Origin: Naganishia liquefaciens
Taxonomy: Eukaryota > Basidiomycota > Tremellomycetes > Filobasidiales > Filobasidiaceae
Length of the DNA stretch: 64,000 bases
Direction of reading: 5' to 3'
NCBI GenBank assembly: GCA_013423385.1
Contig: BLZA01000010.1
Coordinates: 496,001 to 560,000 of the forward strand
Part shown: in pieces, positions 33,381-45,982 of the stretch
Numbering within the stretch: the first letter of the stretch is position 1
Layout of the letters: the number at the start of each line of letters is the position of its first letter
Notes under the pieces: generated by a model
Databases searched by the model: none
Seen by the model: only the letters and a program-made list of their open reading frames with translations
Told to the model about the DNA's origin: nothing
Position numbers and translations under genes: made by a program

Positions 33381-36300
33381 ATGGATCCCACTCGGAAAGA
33401 GGAGCCACATGGCACGGACCTTAGCATCAATGCCACCGCTGATCCCCCAACGGAGATGCCATCGAGCCTTCTTCCGGAAAGTGAGCACGTCAAACATGAG
33501 GGTCTCGAGGAGCTGAGGAAGGCACTGCTGGAACAACTCCCTCCCACCGATCCGAGTCAAGTTGTACCGTTTGGCCATCTTCTCGACCGTACTGTGAAAA
33601 TCCGCTATGAGGCGCTGCGGCATCTTGTCCAAAATCGGTAAGACCGGCCTATACCTGTTCTGGCAGCGTGGTTCTGATACGCCATATGCGCAGATTACCG
33701 GAAACTCAGTTAGTGGATCGTCCGAAAGCGATAATAGACTATGCACAGGAGTCCAGAATGGCTTTATTAAAGCTGCTGGCGCTTTTGAGGTGGAAGGAGC
33801 AAGCAGATGTCCCAAAAGTGGTGCGGACGGTGAAAAATGAGGACGGTACAACGTCCGAGGAGCGGCAAAGTGACGTGCAAACCGCCTGGGTGAGTCCACT
33901 GGGTCCCACGTCTTCACGACAATCGTAGCAATGTACCGTGGAGCTGTGCCATGTTTACTTCGGCCTGAAGAAGCTGCTGCGCGGCAACTGGGCATACGGA
34001 CTGACCTGTGGCAATCTTGTTCAGCGTCTGGAGAAGCTGCTCGATTATCAGCATGAAGGGGTCAAGCGGACACGAGAGCATCTTGTACACACTGTGGAGG
34101 GCCAGTTGTCTGCCTTGAAGTAAGCCCCGCATACACAGGTTTTATTCGGCCAGTTAACGAGATGTTTCTGTGTTCAGAATGCGCAACGCAGACATCGATA
34201 CTGCTGCTGACATTCTGGTGACGGGAGAGTATCAACGGCTGCCCAAGATGCTGGACGTGAGCACCATACAATGACCTCGGAGACCGAGCACGATATTGAT
34301 CGTTCGATTCCAGCGCAATTTCAATCCGGATGCTGTCGCCAATACGATAACGGCCGCTGCAGCTCTGAGAAAAATGAACGAGACTATTGCGTTCCGTCTC
34401 GCGGTCCGAGAGCTTATGCCACCGGGACTGCAGTTGATCAAAATCTGTCAGTGTTGACGATTACAGACGATGTAATCGTCGTATTCTGATTCCAAATCAT
34501 CCCTCAGGCGATGGCAAGGCATATTTCAAGTACCTAAACTTGTTCGAATGTGCTGTCACCGTTGGCCCTGTTGACCCTTCAAAACAATGGTGCCTCGCTG
34601 ATATCAAGTTTTTACACATTGCAAGACAAAGTGTCAAAGGCAAGAAAGGTATGTATGATTATTCATGAGACCTTGTAACATATTTGAATGATCTATAATC
34701 TTCGCAGCCGAAGCATCCGAATTGGCGCAGCCAGTCAAACAACGGATACTAGAAATGGTCGACACCGCCTTGTACAATATTATGCCGAAAGATAATCTTC
34801 AGCAAGACGACATCGCCCCAGAGACCTCTGAGTTATCATCCGATGGAGCGGCGGAACAAAAGCCCGTCGATATGCTTCAGATCGTCGAGAAACCTCTTCC
34901 GCAAAAACGAGGCTCTGCGCTCTTCAAGCTCACTAACATACTGGGTATGCGCTTTGCCGCAGGCATTTTCCGAAGCCAATCATCTCTGACGGTCTAATAT
35001 GTGACAGAAATGTTGGCAGTGGCCAATCAGTTGGAGATTTTGATTGCACAAGCAATGATGATGAGACGTTCCGAATGGCAACAACACCTGCAAGTTGAAC
35101 TTGCGGCTGACCGACAAAATCTGCGTCTCCGATACTGGCAGTGAGTGAAATCGTGCATGACGTCGGATGACCTGTGTGTCTGACAAACGCCCGAACCAGA
35201 CGTCAGCAGCAATTACCGCGGCCTAATGAGCGCGGGGGGACATCGACCTCCAATCAGACGATCACGTACGGCGGAGAGATCTCTCTGTCTATAAGATCAT
35301 ACGTTTCCGAAAAGCTAGATGTTTCATTATCCCAGGACGTCACCGAAAATTTGGATTTCTCTGAATATACCCGTCGATCCAAAATACAAGTCAACTGGGT
35401 ACCGGAGCGGTCCTGGCTCAAAATCGACGTCACGGATCAAGCGGAAACAGAAGCGGGACAGGATATACCTGGCATCGTATGTTATCATACGTAACGCTTT
35501 CTTGCGGGATTCTGAAAGCGTTCTCGTGTCTTGCCAGGATCCCCTGAATTTAGACCTCGAGGGGATAGTTTTAGATATCACTAGACGGCATGCGGCGATG
35601 TTAACACAAGGCTTGTGGTCGGTGATCACCTCAAAGATTGTACATGGTGATTTCTGGGAAGCTGAGGATGTCAAATACGAAGATGAAGGTACGTACATCC
35701 GCTGACAAGCGGATCACGATCGTACTGATGTGCCGGCCAGCCATGGGCCCTGGCATCCTGCTGAAAGCATTCTCTGAGCGCTGGTTACGGCTTTCGGTGA
35801 ATTCTCTAACCGGAGAATTACACCTTGGCGAGGCGAATGCCGTCGTCGGGTCCAGACTGGAATCCAAACTCGCTCAGGCGTCGAAGATCGCATCTTTCTC
35901 TCCCGTCAAGTTGATGGATAATCTGTTGATGATGCGGAGTCTGGTACGTTGAGTTGCGAGCGAGCCTTAGTCTCACACGCCGATGGGTTTCTTCTCGCAG
36001 TTCATCCGTGATAGTCTGGAAGAGCGCTTTATCAGCATGGGTCTGATGACGAGTACTCGTCTGGATGTAAATCCGCAAGGTATGTATAAATCAGCCCAGG
36101 TTCGTCCATGCTGACGTTTTCTCATCTCGCAGACTCGGAAAAGTATGGCCTTGTCCTGTCGTCTTCAGGCCGTCAGCCCAAACCCATCTTGCTGGCAGAA
36201 TTGCCTACTCCAAACAGCTTTCTTCTTCTGGTCATCGACAACAAGGCGATATCATACGCTCTGATACAGCTGTTGCCCAGCTTGATGACTCTGGGTTTGC

Positions 36301-37935
36301 GTCAGAAACGCATATCTCATTGCGTCTGGCTCGACGTGACTGATTTCATCGCATCCGACGACCCTGCCATCTCGGCTAAACCTCATCGTATCGACACTCG
36401 CAGTACTGGGTATGTCCACTCGATGCCGATCGGCAGCCAAAGGCTGAATGTCGTTTGCAGTTTCGATGTCGATCCCAGCTTTTTACATAGGCTTTGGATA
36501 TATAGCGCTGCCCGAGCAAAGATCCAAAACGTCATCGATCAACTAGAAGCCGCGGGCATACAGCATCGTCAGGAGAGCCCGTCGCAATCGTGCGAAGTAC
36601 CGGCACTCTATGTGCAAACGAATCAAATGATACCCCAAGCCAATCCTGCCCTATTCCATCCTGTCCTCAAACTGTCCTGTTTATGGAAAGAGGTCCCAAA
36701 AATTCAGGTGAGCAGCTCCTAAGCAATCTTTCCATTCCGGACCAACTTCAAAATTATTCAAGCTCCTGGTTCGCCTCAAGGTCAGGGGAATGCCGGATCA
36801 AACGGAAACCGATGTCGCCCTCCCCTCGATTCCGCCTCCCGACTTAAGATACGACCCTAAGAGGCAGTGTATTGTTTTGCTCTGCGATGACTTTTCCATT
36901 GTTCAAGTCGCGAGGCTGAGAGCCACCGCGGTCAACCTGCAGTTAGCGTCTCAAGGTGAGTCAGACTGGAGATCGTAGCACGCTGTGCACGTAGCCCTGA
37001 TGGTGACTTCCCAGTGCATGCAATAGCGAGCTCTACACGCGCATACGGTTTGCGCCTCATATCTTTCACTTTGAGTCAAGTCGTTGTAGAGTTCCACCGC
37101 AAAGCAAGTTCCCAATCAGCCTCGACAGAGCTCTTCCTGACGTATCTATCGACACCTAGATTCGCATATATCTGTCCCATCAGTCAGGTGCTGGTGGATA
37201 CAGATTTGGATTTGCCGAGTTGGAATCATTGCCACCTGTTCTATGGGAGCTTGACGGCATCTGCGAGACGAGCCTGAATCAGGCAATGTCGAGAAGCGAT
37301 GGTCTTGCCGAGTTTTTCCAGGTATACTTTACCGGTTCCGCGCATTGACATACGCTGAGACCAGTGCTTCCAGGAAATCGGCATGTCGCTCGCCTTGATA
37401 CTTGCCGTCGAGGACATCAAAGACGAGATGGATAGTTCGATGGAAACGGAAACGGTCCAAACGGTACCGCTTTCACCGAGAGAGTATCTGATCATCTGGG
37501 AAACTCGATCACGGTAGGTTTTCTCAGCTTTACATGCTTTACTTGCTGAGTCGGGCTGTTCCAAGGCGATACGGCATAACGGTCCGCATTCTCGATGATC
37601 TACCCAAAGCCTTGGTAGCATATGTGCGCCCGACAATGGCATTGAGAGTCCGATCGGACCTCGTTCCAGTGATACAGAGCGTTGCCGCCATCAAGCCTGC
37701 AAAGATGCAAGCCGTCTTTCAAAAATCTCGGTCAGAGGCTATGGAAGACTTCAAGCAAAACGACCAACAGAATCAACAGAACGGGCATGAGAATCCCGGA
37801 ATGGAGGCGGGAACACAGAGTTTTGTGTCTCTGGACAAAGGCCTGGGAATGCTGGTGGAAGGCGAGTGGCTCAGGTCCTTTGTCGGAAGGACAGTGCGCA
37901 ACCTCATCCAGATGGCGCTCTCTGACGGGCCCTGA
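33381..37935 (+). CDS. MED14: Mediator complex subunit 14 (Rgr1)
   Basis: Nineteen exons: 33381-33637, 33694-33889, 33929-34119, 34178-34256, 34314-34446, 34508-34648, 34708-34944, 35008-35140, 35200-35476, 35538-35688, 35741-35943, 36001-36079, 36133-36409, 36461-36707, 36763-36955, 37015-37187, 37268-37321, 37374-37513, 37566-37935; about 1176 aa. Med14 is the backbone of Mediator, linking head, middle and tail in RNA polymerase II transcription. Family features: the N-terminal VPFGHLLDRTVKIRYEALRH and IDYAQESRMALLKLLALLRW, then ILVTGEYQRLPKML (compare LTTGTYPRLP in animals), and a C-terminal SRSDGLAEFFQ region. Less certain points are the exon 16/17 junction (donor at 37188 or nearby), a 51-nt in-frame intron at 36410-36460, and a possible extra in-frame intron inside exon 3. 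The tail contains a Gln/Asn-rich stretch. Confidence 0.85.
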
Positions 37936-38175
37936 TGCGACGTGAATACGGAGCTACGGGCTGCGGATCGGATTAGATGTCGGGTTTGACGCATTCCTGC
38001 AATGGGCTTAATCTCGACTCGTATGTGACCTCAATCATCTGGGTCCGATATCGCGTGTCAGCCAACCGCAGGATGTCGTCTCGCCAAGGGGATTGGCGGA
38101 AAATTGGCAGGAATAGAGAGCGCATCAAGACTATCGCCTTCTTCCTGTAATCTCGTGTAGCACATAAGCTATAGA

Positions 38176-40059
38176 CTACAATTCCTCTATACGGGCTTGC
38201 GTGGGCTCGCCAGTCCAAGGCGTAATAGAGCTCGGGCCAAGCTTTTCAAATCCCACTTTCACAATGCCTTCGCGTTCGGCAGAAGCTTCATCTTTTGCTG
38301 CAAGATCAACGACCTCTTCCTGAAATTCCGCGCGTAATGCTTCAATCTCCTTGCCGACCTCCTGACTCAGCTCGAGCCAAACTTTGCGGCCATAGTGCTC
38401 TCGAACGCTGCGAATGGCTGCCAGGTAGAACGCGAGCTTTTTAGCAGCGAATGTGATGATTTTTTTTCGCCGGCGATTCTCCTTGTCTTCCGTCCGCTGT
38501 TTTTCGGACCCTTTAATGTGCGCCTCTACGGGATGAGCGGCGTGATTGGATAGGAACGCGTGTACATCAGAAAGCGCAAGGTCTAGTCCCTGTTCGCGAC
38601 CTTTGGAGATATCGAGGGATGGCATAACCAAGTTCTGCAATTGGCCGAGGTATGTTACTAATGGTTTCAATTGATCCTAGTGGAGACAATAAATTAGGAC
38701 TTAGATGAGCAAGATCAAGCGGGGCAAACCCACGCCGTTGTCCAATCTGCTTGCTTCGGTGTGTTCGACATGATCCCAAACGCTTTGCCACGCATCGCGG
38801 AAAGTGTCGAATCGTACTGCTGACTTGGGATCGCTCAGGAACGGTGCTAATTTGAGAATGCTCTCCGTTATAGATTGCTCAGGTCCCCCTAAAGTATTCG
38901 AGCGACGGGGGTCCTCTGCGTGCGCAAGTGACGGCAAGGAGTGAGTGATGAGGACCTGGACATACGCCAGACTATTTTCGGCAACGACAATGAGCGATTG
39001 TGCGCGATGAAATGACAAGACGTACCAGATCGCGAGGATATTGTAAAGCAGTTTCGAAGCGACCGAGGGATCCACGTTTATTCCCTGAATAATATCGTCG
39101 GAAGCTGGTGATGGTTTTACCATCGCGCTAACGACGGGTCGGTCGAGATCATCTTCGCCCTCCCGTTCCAGGTCGCCCCTCTCCTCGAGCATGAACCACG
39201 GCACCGATCCACCTTCCACTTCCTTCCGTTCGCGTTCGTCTAATCCTTGAAGTAGCTGGTGTACTTGGTCTGAATCGGGATCCGAGACGAGTGAGAGGAA
39301 TCGCTCTCGATGCGAGGGTGGTAATAGATCCAGCAGGCCCTGCAGGTCCATGTTATCTAAGAAGCGTTCAAGGAACTGTCACCTGCTTGTTCTCTCCCGT
39401 TTGTGCTCGACCAACCTAGATCTGCGCCGTCGTCCAGGCGGAGCTTCAGCATTTCCAGCGCGTCGAAACCTTCATCCGCCTCGGCATCCTCATTTACAGA
39501 CTCTTGCTTTCCACTTGTAAGTCCCATTCCTCTCAGCAACTCCTCCAATCCGTTCGCGTCACTGCCGTTGCCTCCTTCAGATTCTCTGCGTTCGAAACGA
39601 GCAAGCATTTCCATCATCTTGCGTTTCTCCTCTGCAGACGAGGCACTGTCCAATTGAATTGCTTCACGGATCGCGCTCGAGTAGAATGGCTCGGAGCATT
39701 GAACATGTTTCTTTAAAGAACAAAAGTGAGACTCGTGTTCTCGTATAGACGGAATTACCCACCTCGTCCCTAAAGCAGTCCAACGAGCAATAGAAAACGT
39801 TGCATCTCGGACAAACATATTTACTTTGCTTCTTTCCGCATCTACGATTCAGCCAAGGTAAGTCGGTGGCACGCAAAAAGCATGGACGCGGGAAACCAGA
39901 GTCGCTTACGGACATGCCACATGTGGTTTGCTCTATCTGACTTGTTGTGTAGGTCCGCTTTGTTGGGAGAAATCCGTGTTCGTCCCCCGATCCAGATGTG
40001 GAGAGGTCTGGTGCATTGAACGGAAGCTTGACTGTCTTTGATGGATAGCGGAGCGACAT
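38176..40059 (-). CDS. ZNHIT2: Zinc-finger HIT domain protein 2-like
   Basis: Five exons, 40059-39914, 39841-39763, 39710-39416, 39356-38734 and 38676-38176, encode 547 aa. The N-terminal zf-HIT domain is split over three exons: TTCGICGKKQSKYVCPRCN, then VFYCSLDCFRDEKHVQC, with the paired Cys and final His/Cys ligands. In other eukaryotes ZNHIT2 helps the R2TP/HSP90 machinery assemble U5 snRNP and other complexes. After the finger come an acidic linker, ADLDNMDLQGLLDLLPPSHR (a spliced junction matching the family's LTPEQR-like helix), a PWFMLEERG segment and a helical C-terminal half with a Lys/Arg-rich run (ENRRRKKIITFAAKK). Convergent with MED14; 245 bp from the divergent lipase start. Confidence 0.85.
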
Positions 40060-40304
40060 GGCGGTGGCAGCTGGCAGCGATGGCCGTTGGTATCGGTCTG
40101 TCTCCCCGTGATCGCCGTCCAAATTAACAAAAACTCAGAATGATATCGCCCAGCCGGCAATCGGCGCATCAAGAGTCTCACGTGATTCGCTTCCGCGGAC
40201 AATGAGCAACCTCGATTGTTACGTTCGCAGGTGCATGACATCATGTAAGGTATGGACGGCCTCTTGCGAATTCGCCATCTCAGCCGTCGGTTCACCTCAT
40301 CGTC

Positions 40305-43300
40305 ATGCCCCTGGATCCCACGCAACCCGTGGACCACCTCAGCCCGAGGGCAAGGGAACTTCTGTCCGAGTCGTTTGCGAATGAAGAGTACGCTCTAGTC
40401 ATCTCCTGTACACTGCGTACTGATATTGAAGTCTTCTAGACACATGTCTGCATTTGCAGAGGCGCTGGCGCTCTCCGATCTATACGAACCGGAAGTCACC
40501 CCATCCGGTATGAATTCCGCGGGACCGCAATCACCCAGAATTCCAGACAACGATGCTTCTGTCAAGCAAGCGGGGAAAGAGCCGGTGCAAACATCGAATG
40601 GAGGGGGCAGGCATACCGCGGCACGAGAAAGGAGATCTTCGATGGCTTCGGTGCATGGGTGGAAAAAGGTGGAAAAGGTCAAGGCGTTGAGCGATTTCGC
40701 ACCGATCCATACAAAGGTTTCCAAGTCAGTCTTTTCGCCAAAGCACGAAAAGTGTAATCATCGACAATCATCTTCCTGGTTTACAGGAAATCGACAGCTC
40801 ATGTTGCACGCCAGGGCTGGTCATATCATCTCGCCAGGTGGCCTTTGCTCGTAAGCTTGCGCCCAAGAACTGCCTCGAAATGATGTTCAATCTGCCTCTT
40901 CCAAAAGAGCTTGATTTTTACGGTGATATACCTAGAATTCGGCCTCTACGTCTTCACCCGCCAGATCGTCAACACATGGGAGTTTCTCGTCTCCCTGATC
41001 TCTCGACCACATCAACGGCTTCTGCGACGCCGTCTTCGATCAGCGAAAACATGGAATGAGTGGCGTGACGCGGCTCTGGATATGGATGCCTATCTCGGCT
41101 TTGATGCGTGGAAGGCAATAGACGAGGATAACAAGTATGATTATCCCCTGGTGCGCAAAGTGAAGAAGAGCTTGAAGAGTTTGCGCGAACATGGGGATGT
41201 CAAGGGTGTGATGGGCGTTTTGGAGATTTGCTTGAGAAACAACTTTGCGGGCACAGAGAGCGTTCGAATGTATTCAGAGGTGAGAGGATTGGAGCTGCTG
41301 CAGCGTCTTGATTGTCGCTCAATTTCGACGGCGTCCACAGACGTTCTTCGGAACGAAACGGCTGATAGAGAGTGCGTGTTCCGTGGACTACCGCTGTGCG
41401 CTCGCTGACCTAGCCCGCTTGACAGGTTACACGGACGAAGTCGCCACTGCCCTCGAGTTCGTTCGAACTTCAGACCAAGTCCCGCTATCCGAGAAACGCC
41501 GTTTCTATCGCGCCGTCAACAAGAACTATGGCGCTTCAGCACTCTGTCTTTCGGGTGGTGCAGGCTTTGGATACTACCATTTCGGCGTCATCAAGGCCTT
41601 CTTGGATGCCGATCTGCTGCCGAGAGTGATCACGGGGACTAGTGCTGGTGGTTTAGTGTCGGCGTTGACGTGCACGCGAACAGATGAAGAGCTGAGGGAG
41701 ATGTTGGTTCCGGAGCTTGCGGATCACATCACTGCATGCGAGGATAACATCTCGTGAGCCGCTTGGATTTGAATCATGTCCAACGATCAGCTTATCCCGT
41801 TGCTTCTGTCAGTGTATGGATGCGACGCTTCATCAAGACCGGGGCTCGATTCGATGCTGTTTCCTGGGCGAGAAAGGTGCAGTAGGGTTTGCGACCAGCA
41901 CGACGGGATCCTGGGTTATTAAATCGGATACTCGAGGACAGGCTTCTTTCTTCACCCGCGGATCAATGACGTTCCGGGAAGCCTATGAACGGACGGGCAG
42001 GGCGCTCAATGTTAGCGTGATTCCACATGACCAACACTCGTAAGTCAGTATCATCATGCGTTCTTGGCTCGCTGACAGGAATGAATCTTTCTTTTCAGGC
42101 CGACGAAATTGCTCAACTATCTGACGGCACCGGATTGTGTCATCTGGTCTGCCATCAGTAAGCAGCATTTTCCCAGACTTCAGACTCGCCGCTCATCCTC
42201 TTGCCTTTTTTTGTATAGTCGCCTCGGCTGCGGTTCCTGGCATTCTTAATGGAGTGGTCCTGATGCAGAAGACGCCCAAGGGAGACCTAAAACCCATGAA
42301 TTTCGGCAGCAAATTCAAAGACGGCAGTCTGAGAGTCGATATACCATTGGAGAGCTTGCACTTGCTCTTCAACGTAAACTATTCCATTGTCAGCCAAGGT
42401 ATGCACTAGCGGTGTTCTTTTTTTGCTTCTTCACGGGCGGCTGATCGAGGATTCTACCAGTCAACCCGCACGTCCATCGTAGGCCAAATTCAATAGAGCT
42501 TTGACTTTCGCTGATTTTGGGCGTTGCAGTCTTCTTCTTTGCTCCCCGAGGATCCGTTGGTCGACCTGTGGAGCATCGTAAAGGTCAAGGTAAAGCATGA
42601 TATGTCTGTCGCCTCAACATTTCCGCTAACATCAAATCTCTCGTAGGTTGGAGAGGAGGTTTCCTGTTGTCAGCGGCTGAGCAGTATCTGAAACTGGAAC
42701 TCACGAAGAATTTCAGGGTGTGCTCGGAAAAGTCAAATTCGAGCCGATGTTGATTCCGCCTTATTCAATCTAGGTTATCCGAGATCTGGAGCTTTTGCCG
42801 CAATTACTGGGAAGCGATTGGAGCTCCGTCTTCTTGCAGCGCTTCGCTGGAAGTGTAACAATCCTGCCAAAGTCCAGAATAGCAGTAAGATCTTCGCTAG
42901 ATCGAGACGAATAATAGTCTAAGAATATCCACGATCACGTAGGACTGGTTGCATCTACTGACAGATCCTGATCGAAAAGAGCTGGAACGGATGTTGCGAG
43001 TTGGCGAATCCGTAGCCTGGCCAAAGGTAAAAACAAGGTCTTAAGGGTGCGATCTGTGCGCTGACGCGCCTGGATTCGTGACAGCTGCATATGATTGACA
43101 ACCGCTTGAAAGTAGAGGTATGTCTCCTTGACCTGACAAGAATGAAGGCTTATTCTGGCTCACGATCAACAGCGAAGTATACTTCGTGGAAGATCAGAAG
43201 TTCGCCAAGCCATCCATAAAAGCAGAATTACGACGGATTCCGATTCGGCTGTCAGGGCAAAGCAAATAGACAGTGCTGCGGCCTCCAAGGCTCGATACAT

Positions 43301-44078
43301 TCCTCTTGAATCGGATGCTGAGAAGGGTTTCGCATCGCGCTCAAAGGTAATGAAAAGGACACTTGGATCTAGCAGGCTACGACCCAACGCGACAGGCTTG
43401 ACGGAGCAAGAGGAGAACATTCTTCGACGCAGAAGAGGGAAAACCGCGTCGCCTAACCTGGAATCGGGCTTATCCAGGGTACACAGAAATCAATTAGAGG
43501 AATTGCTAAGGCATGGGGAAGACTCCCATGGCTCAAGTAGCGACAAGGACGACAACGCACAACCGCGCCATCCGAACATAGACAATGACGTCACGGTAGA
43601 GCCGTCACGAGGCTTGCAACGCTCGAAATCGCTGTCTACAGGCTTCAGCTTTCCGTCTTTCGGCTACAGGCGGAGCTCTCAGCCGCCATCACCGACCGAT
43701 ACTCAAAGAGTGCTTGTCGAAAACGGCGCAAATTCAAGTCAGTCGTCGCCAAAGGAGATAGCCAAATCGCGACTGGCGCGATGGCTGAGCCCACACGTGG
43801 AGGAATCTGCAGTGCAACTGAGTCAAGAACGTGATGCGTCGAGCGGGACCTATACGTCGGAGGAGGAAGATGATCCCCCTGAAGTACAAGCATTGGAGGA
43901 AGAGGGTAGGGAGATTGCCGAACAGGATTTTGTCAGTGATGAGGAGGATGACGAGCAAGCTTTCGGCGCAACAACGATATCAGAAGACGGTTCGAGTCTC
44001 AGCGATGGTGAAGTAACAGTAACGGGGGAGCGGGTGACACGGCCAGAGATTCGCGAGTCTGCGGCGGAGGGGGCTTAA
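40305..44078 (+). CDS. Patatin-like triacylglycerol lipase (Tgl4/Tgl5 type, DUF3336)
   Basis: Seventeen exons: 40305-40387, 40440-40724, 40787-40850, 40908-41279, 41341-41371, 41426-41753, 41813-41876, 41942-42039, 42099-42157, 42219-42398, 42461-42478, 42530-42589, 42647-42717, 42774-42884, 42943-43026, 43085-43117, 43173-44078; 948 aa. Tgl3/4/5 enzymes release fatty acids from lipid-droplet triacylglycerol. DUF3336 precedes the catalytic domain: VARQGWSYHLARWPLL and a membrane-associated helix LIFTVIYLEFGLYVFTRQIV. The patatin dyad is visible: GAGFGYYHFG oxyanion motif, GTSAG with the nucleophile at about S351, and KFKDGSLRVD with the catalytic Asp. NYSIVSQVNPH and FFFAPRGSVGRPVEH follow, as in the family. 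The last 300 residues are disordered and acidic and could be regulatory. Exon 11 is only 18 nt. Confidence 0.93.
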
Positions 44079-44278
44079 TTCTCCTCAATTCGGTTGTATT
44101 GACGGCATTCCAACATCATCGCATTTCGGATACATCAGACCAGCGCTTTTCAGAAAGTGGTCCATGACAGGCGATGTCTTCATGCTTGCAATCGAGGGTA
44201 ACGGTCATGCTGGAGAAGGCTTCCTTGCGAGTTCGGCAACGACTTTGTGGCTGGATTGGTAGCGATACCTTCTGCTCC

Positions 44279-45656
44279 CTAATTGCAATTCGCGAACAAA
44301 GCCATCTCTCGCTTTCCCTCATCCCACTTCCAAACCTTTCCCGTTCCAACATTGTACCGATAATAATTCTCGGTCCCGGCAACCGTCATATTCCGACGAA
44401 AGGTGATGTTAATCCTTCCACCTCCTCCATCTCCGGCACGCTTGGGTATCGAATGTAACCAGTTTGACTGCGTCGTTCCGCGCATCAAGATCATCGTACC
44501 CGGTCGCAAGGCGAATTTCAACGGCGACCCAGCGGCCTTTGCGATTTCGGCCGTAACCGCCGGATCTTGTGCCTCCTCGGCGGCTTTGGCTTTTCCCTTT
44601 GCCTGGCCTGGCGGCTTGTGCTTCATGAGGAAATCACGCACGCCGAGAAAGCTGAAACTCGCGATGGCGGGTTCCTTTTCGAGGAAATGTTCGTCGTCCG
44701 AGTGATAGGAAATGGAATCGGAGCCTGTCGCGTAGTAATTGACGAGGGCGTAGTTGTAGACGGTGCCTGTAGCGGCTTCAACACTCTGAGTGAATCCCAT
44801 AGCGCAAAGATCAGGGCAAAATCCTTTCGGTAAGTCGACGATCCGGCTTTACCTTTCGCAATTCGTCTAGGCAACTTGGTATTGGCCGCGGCTTTGCAGT
44901 TTTGTATTTGTTCTTTGCTATTGGCTTTCCCGTTGAAGTTTCGATCATATTCCCGTCCGAAGTAAATCTTGAAGTTTCATCGACGCCAAAGACCGTCTAG
45001 GCGACGCATTCTCATCAGCAAGACGCGAGATGTAGGTGTGGCTATCTTACTGTAAATCTAGGTGTTTTTATATCCGTCTCCTTGCCGAATCGCGTCAATT
45101 TGTACTCAACTCGATAGAAAGGCAATTCCCTTCGCAGGAACTCGCCATATTCCCTGGCATCCTTGATGCCTATGTATGGCTCAAACGACAGGAGATCGAG
45201 ATGCGGTAGGTGGTTAAGAATCTTTGGTTCCTTGATCGGGGAGTCAGATATTGCGCGGTGTAATGTGAAGCTCAGGCGTGGTATGGGAAAGGGATAGTTG
45301 GTGTGTGTGTCCTTGGAACAAGAAGCAGTAGCGTTGCTCGGATCGGTGACCGGTATCGAAACGACTTCTGCGTCCGATTTTCCATCCCGTCCGAATGCCG
45401 CGATGCTAAGGACCTCAACGTCCGACTTCTTCCCTATGCTCGAGGAGAGCAGCAATCTATGATTCTCCGGGGGTGGCGAGCTGAGATCAATGACCTCGTC
45501 CAGATCGATCACTTGGCCGGGTTTCAGCCCATCCGGCTGCTTCTTGGCAGTAGCCCGCGATGGAGTCGATGATTCTGCATTTGAAAGCTTCTTCGTTCTC
45601 TTGACCGTGGCGGCTGCGGGAGTGACGAGAAAGGCGTCTAGTGTGCGTTTCGACAT
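44279..45656 (-). CDS. AlkB-family Fe(II)/2-oxoglutarate dioxygenase (ALKBH2/3-like)
   Basis: Three exons, 45656-45051, 44996-44853 and 44785-44279, give 418 aa; an in-frame ATG at 45665 would add three residues. AlkB homologues of this type oxidatively remove alkyl groups from DNA or RNA bases. The catalytic core shows KTPRFTTVFGVD, KPRPIPSCLDELRK, NYALVNYYATGSDSISYHSD with the first two iron ligands (about H278 and D280), ASFSFLGVRDF, the distal His in NWLHSIPKR, and RINITFR for 2-oxoglutarate. The first 120 residues are disordered and basic/acidic, a likely nuclear segment (KRTKKL). A 38-residue insert rich in Ala/Lys/Gly follows LMKHKPPGQ. Convergent with the lipase, divergent from the DUF2985 gene. 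Confidence 0.92.
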
Positions 45657-45982
45657 TATGCACAACCACCAGGATAGTGGACACTGGATGGCTGAACGAC
45701 ACTGCTGAACAGCACGTTCTGTCTGAAATCGGACCGAGCATAAGATCGCCGTGCATCGCAGATACGCGAAGATCTAATCTGGTGACGTAACCTCGCTGAC
45801 ACAATTGATTCCGCGGGTCAGCACATTCGCTGTACACCGGGCTAACATCACAATAATATGCAAGTACACCCAGGTACAGCCGCCAGTTCAGCCCCGAAGC
45901 ATGGTATCGAGACGCTGGTAAGAGTGATTCCTTCAAAGGACACTCCCCGCGTTCACATTCGACAAGTGAAGCAGAGGCCAAA
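45657..45982. other. Divergent promoter region, AlkB / DUF2985 gene
   Basis: 326 bp between divergent starts; no other feature recognised. Confidence 0.5.

Noticed and set aside
34229-34282. Alternative MED14 intron using donor GTATCA
   Set aside because: It would remove the conserved GEYQRLPKML segment; the GTGAGC donor at 34257 with acceptor at 34313 keeps it and stays in frame.
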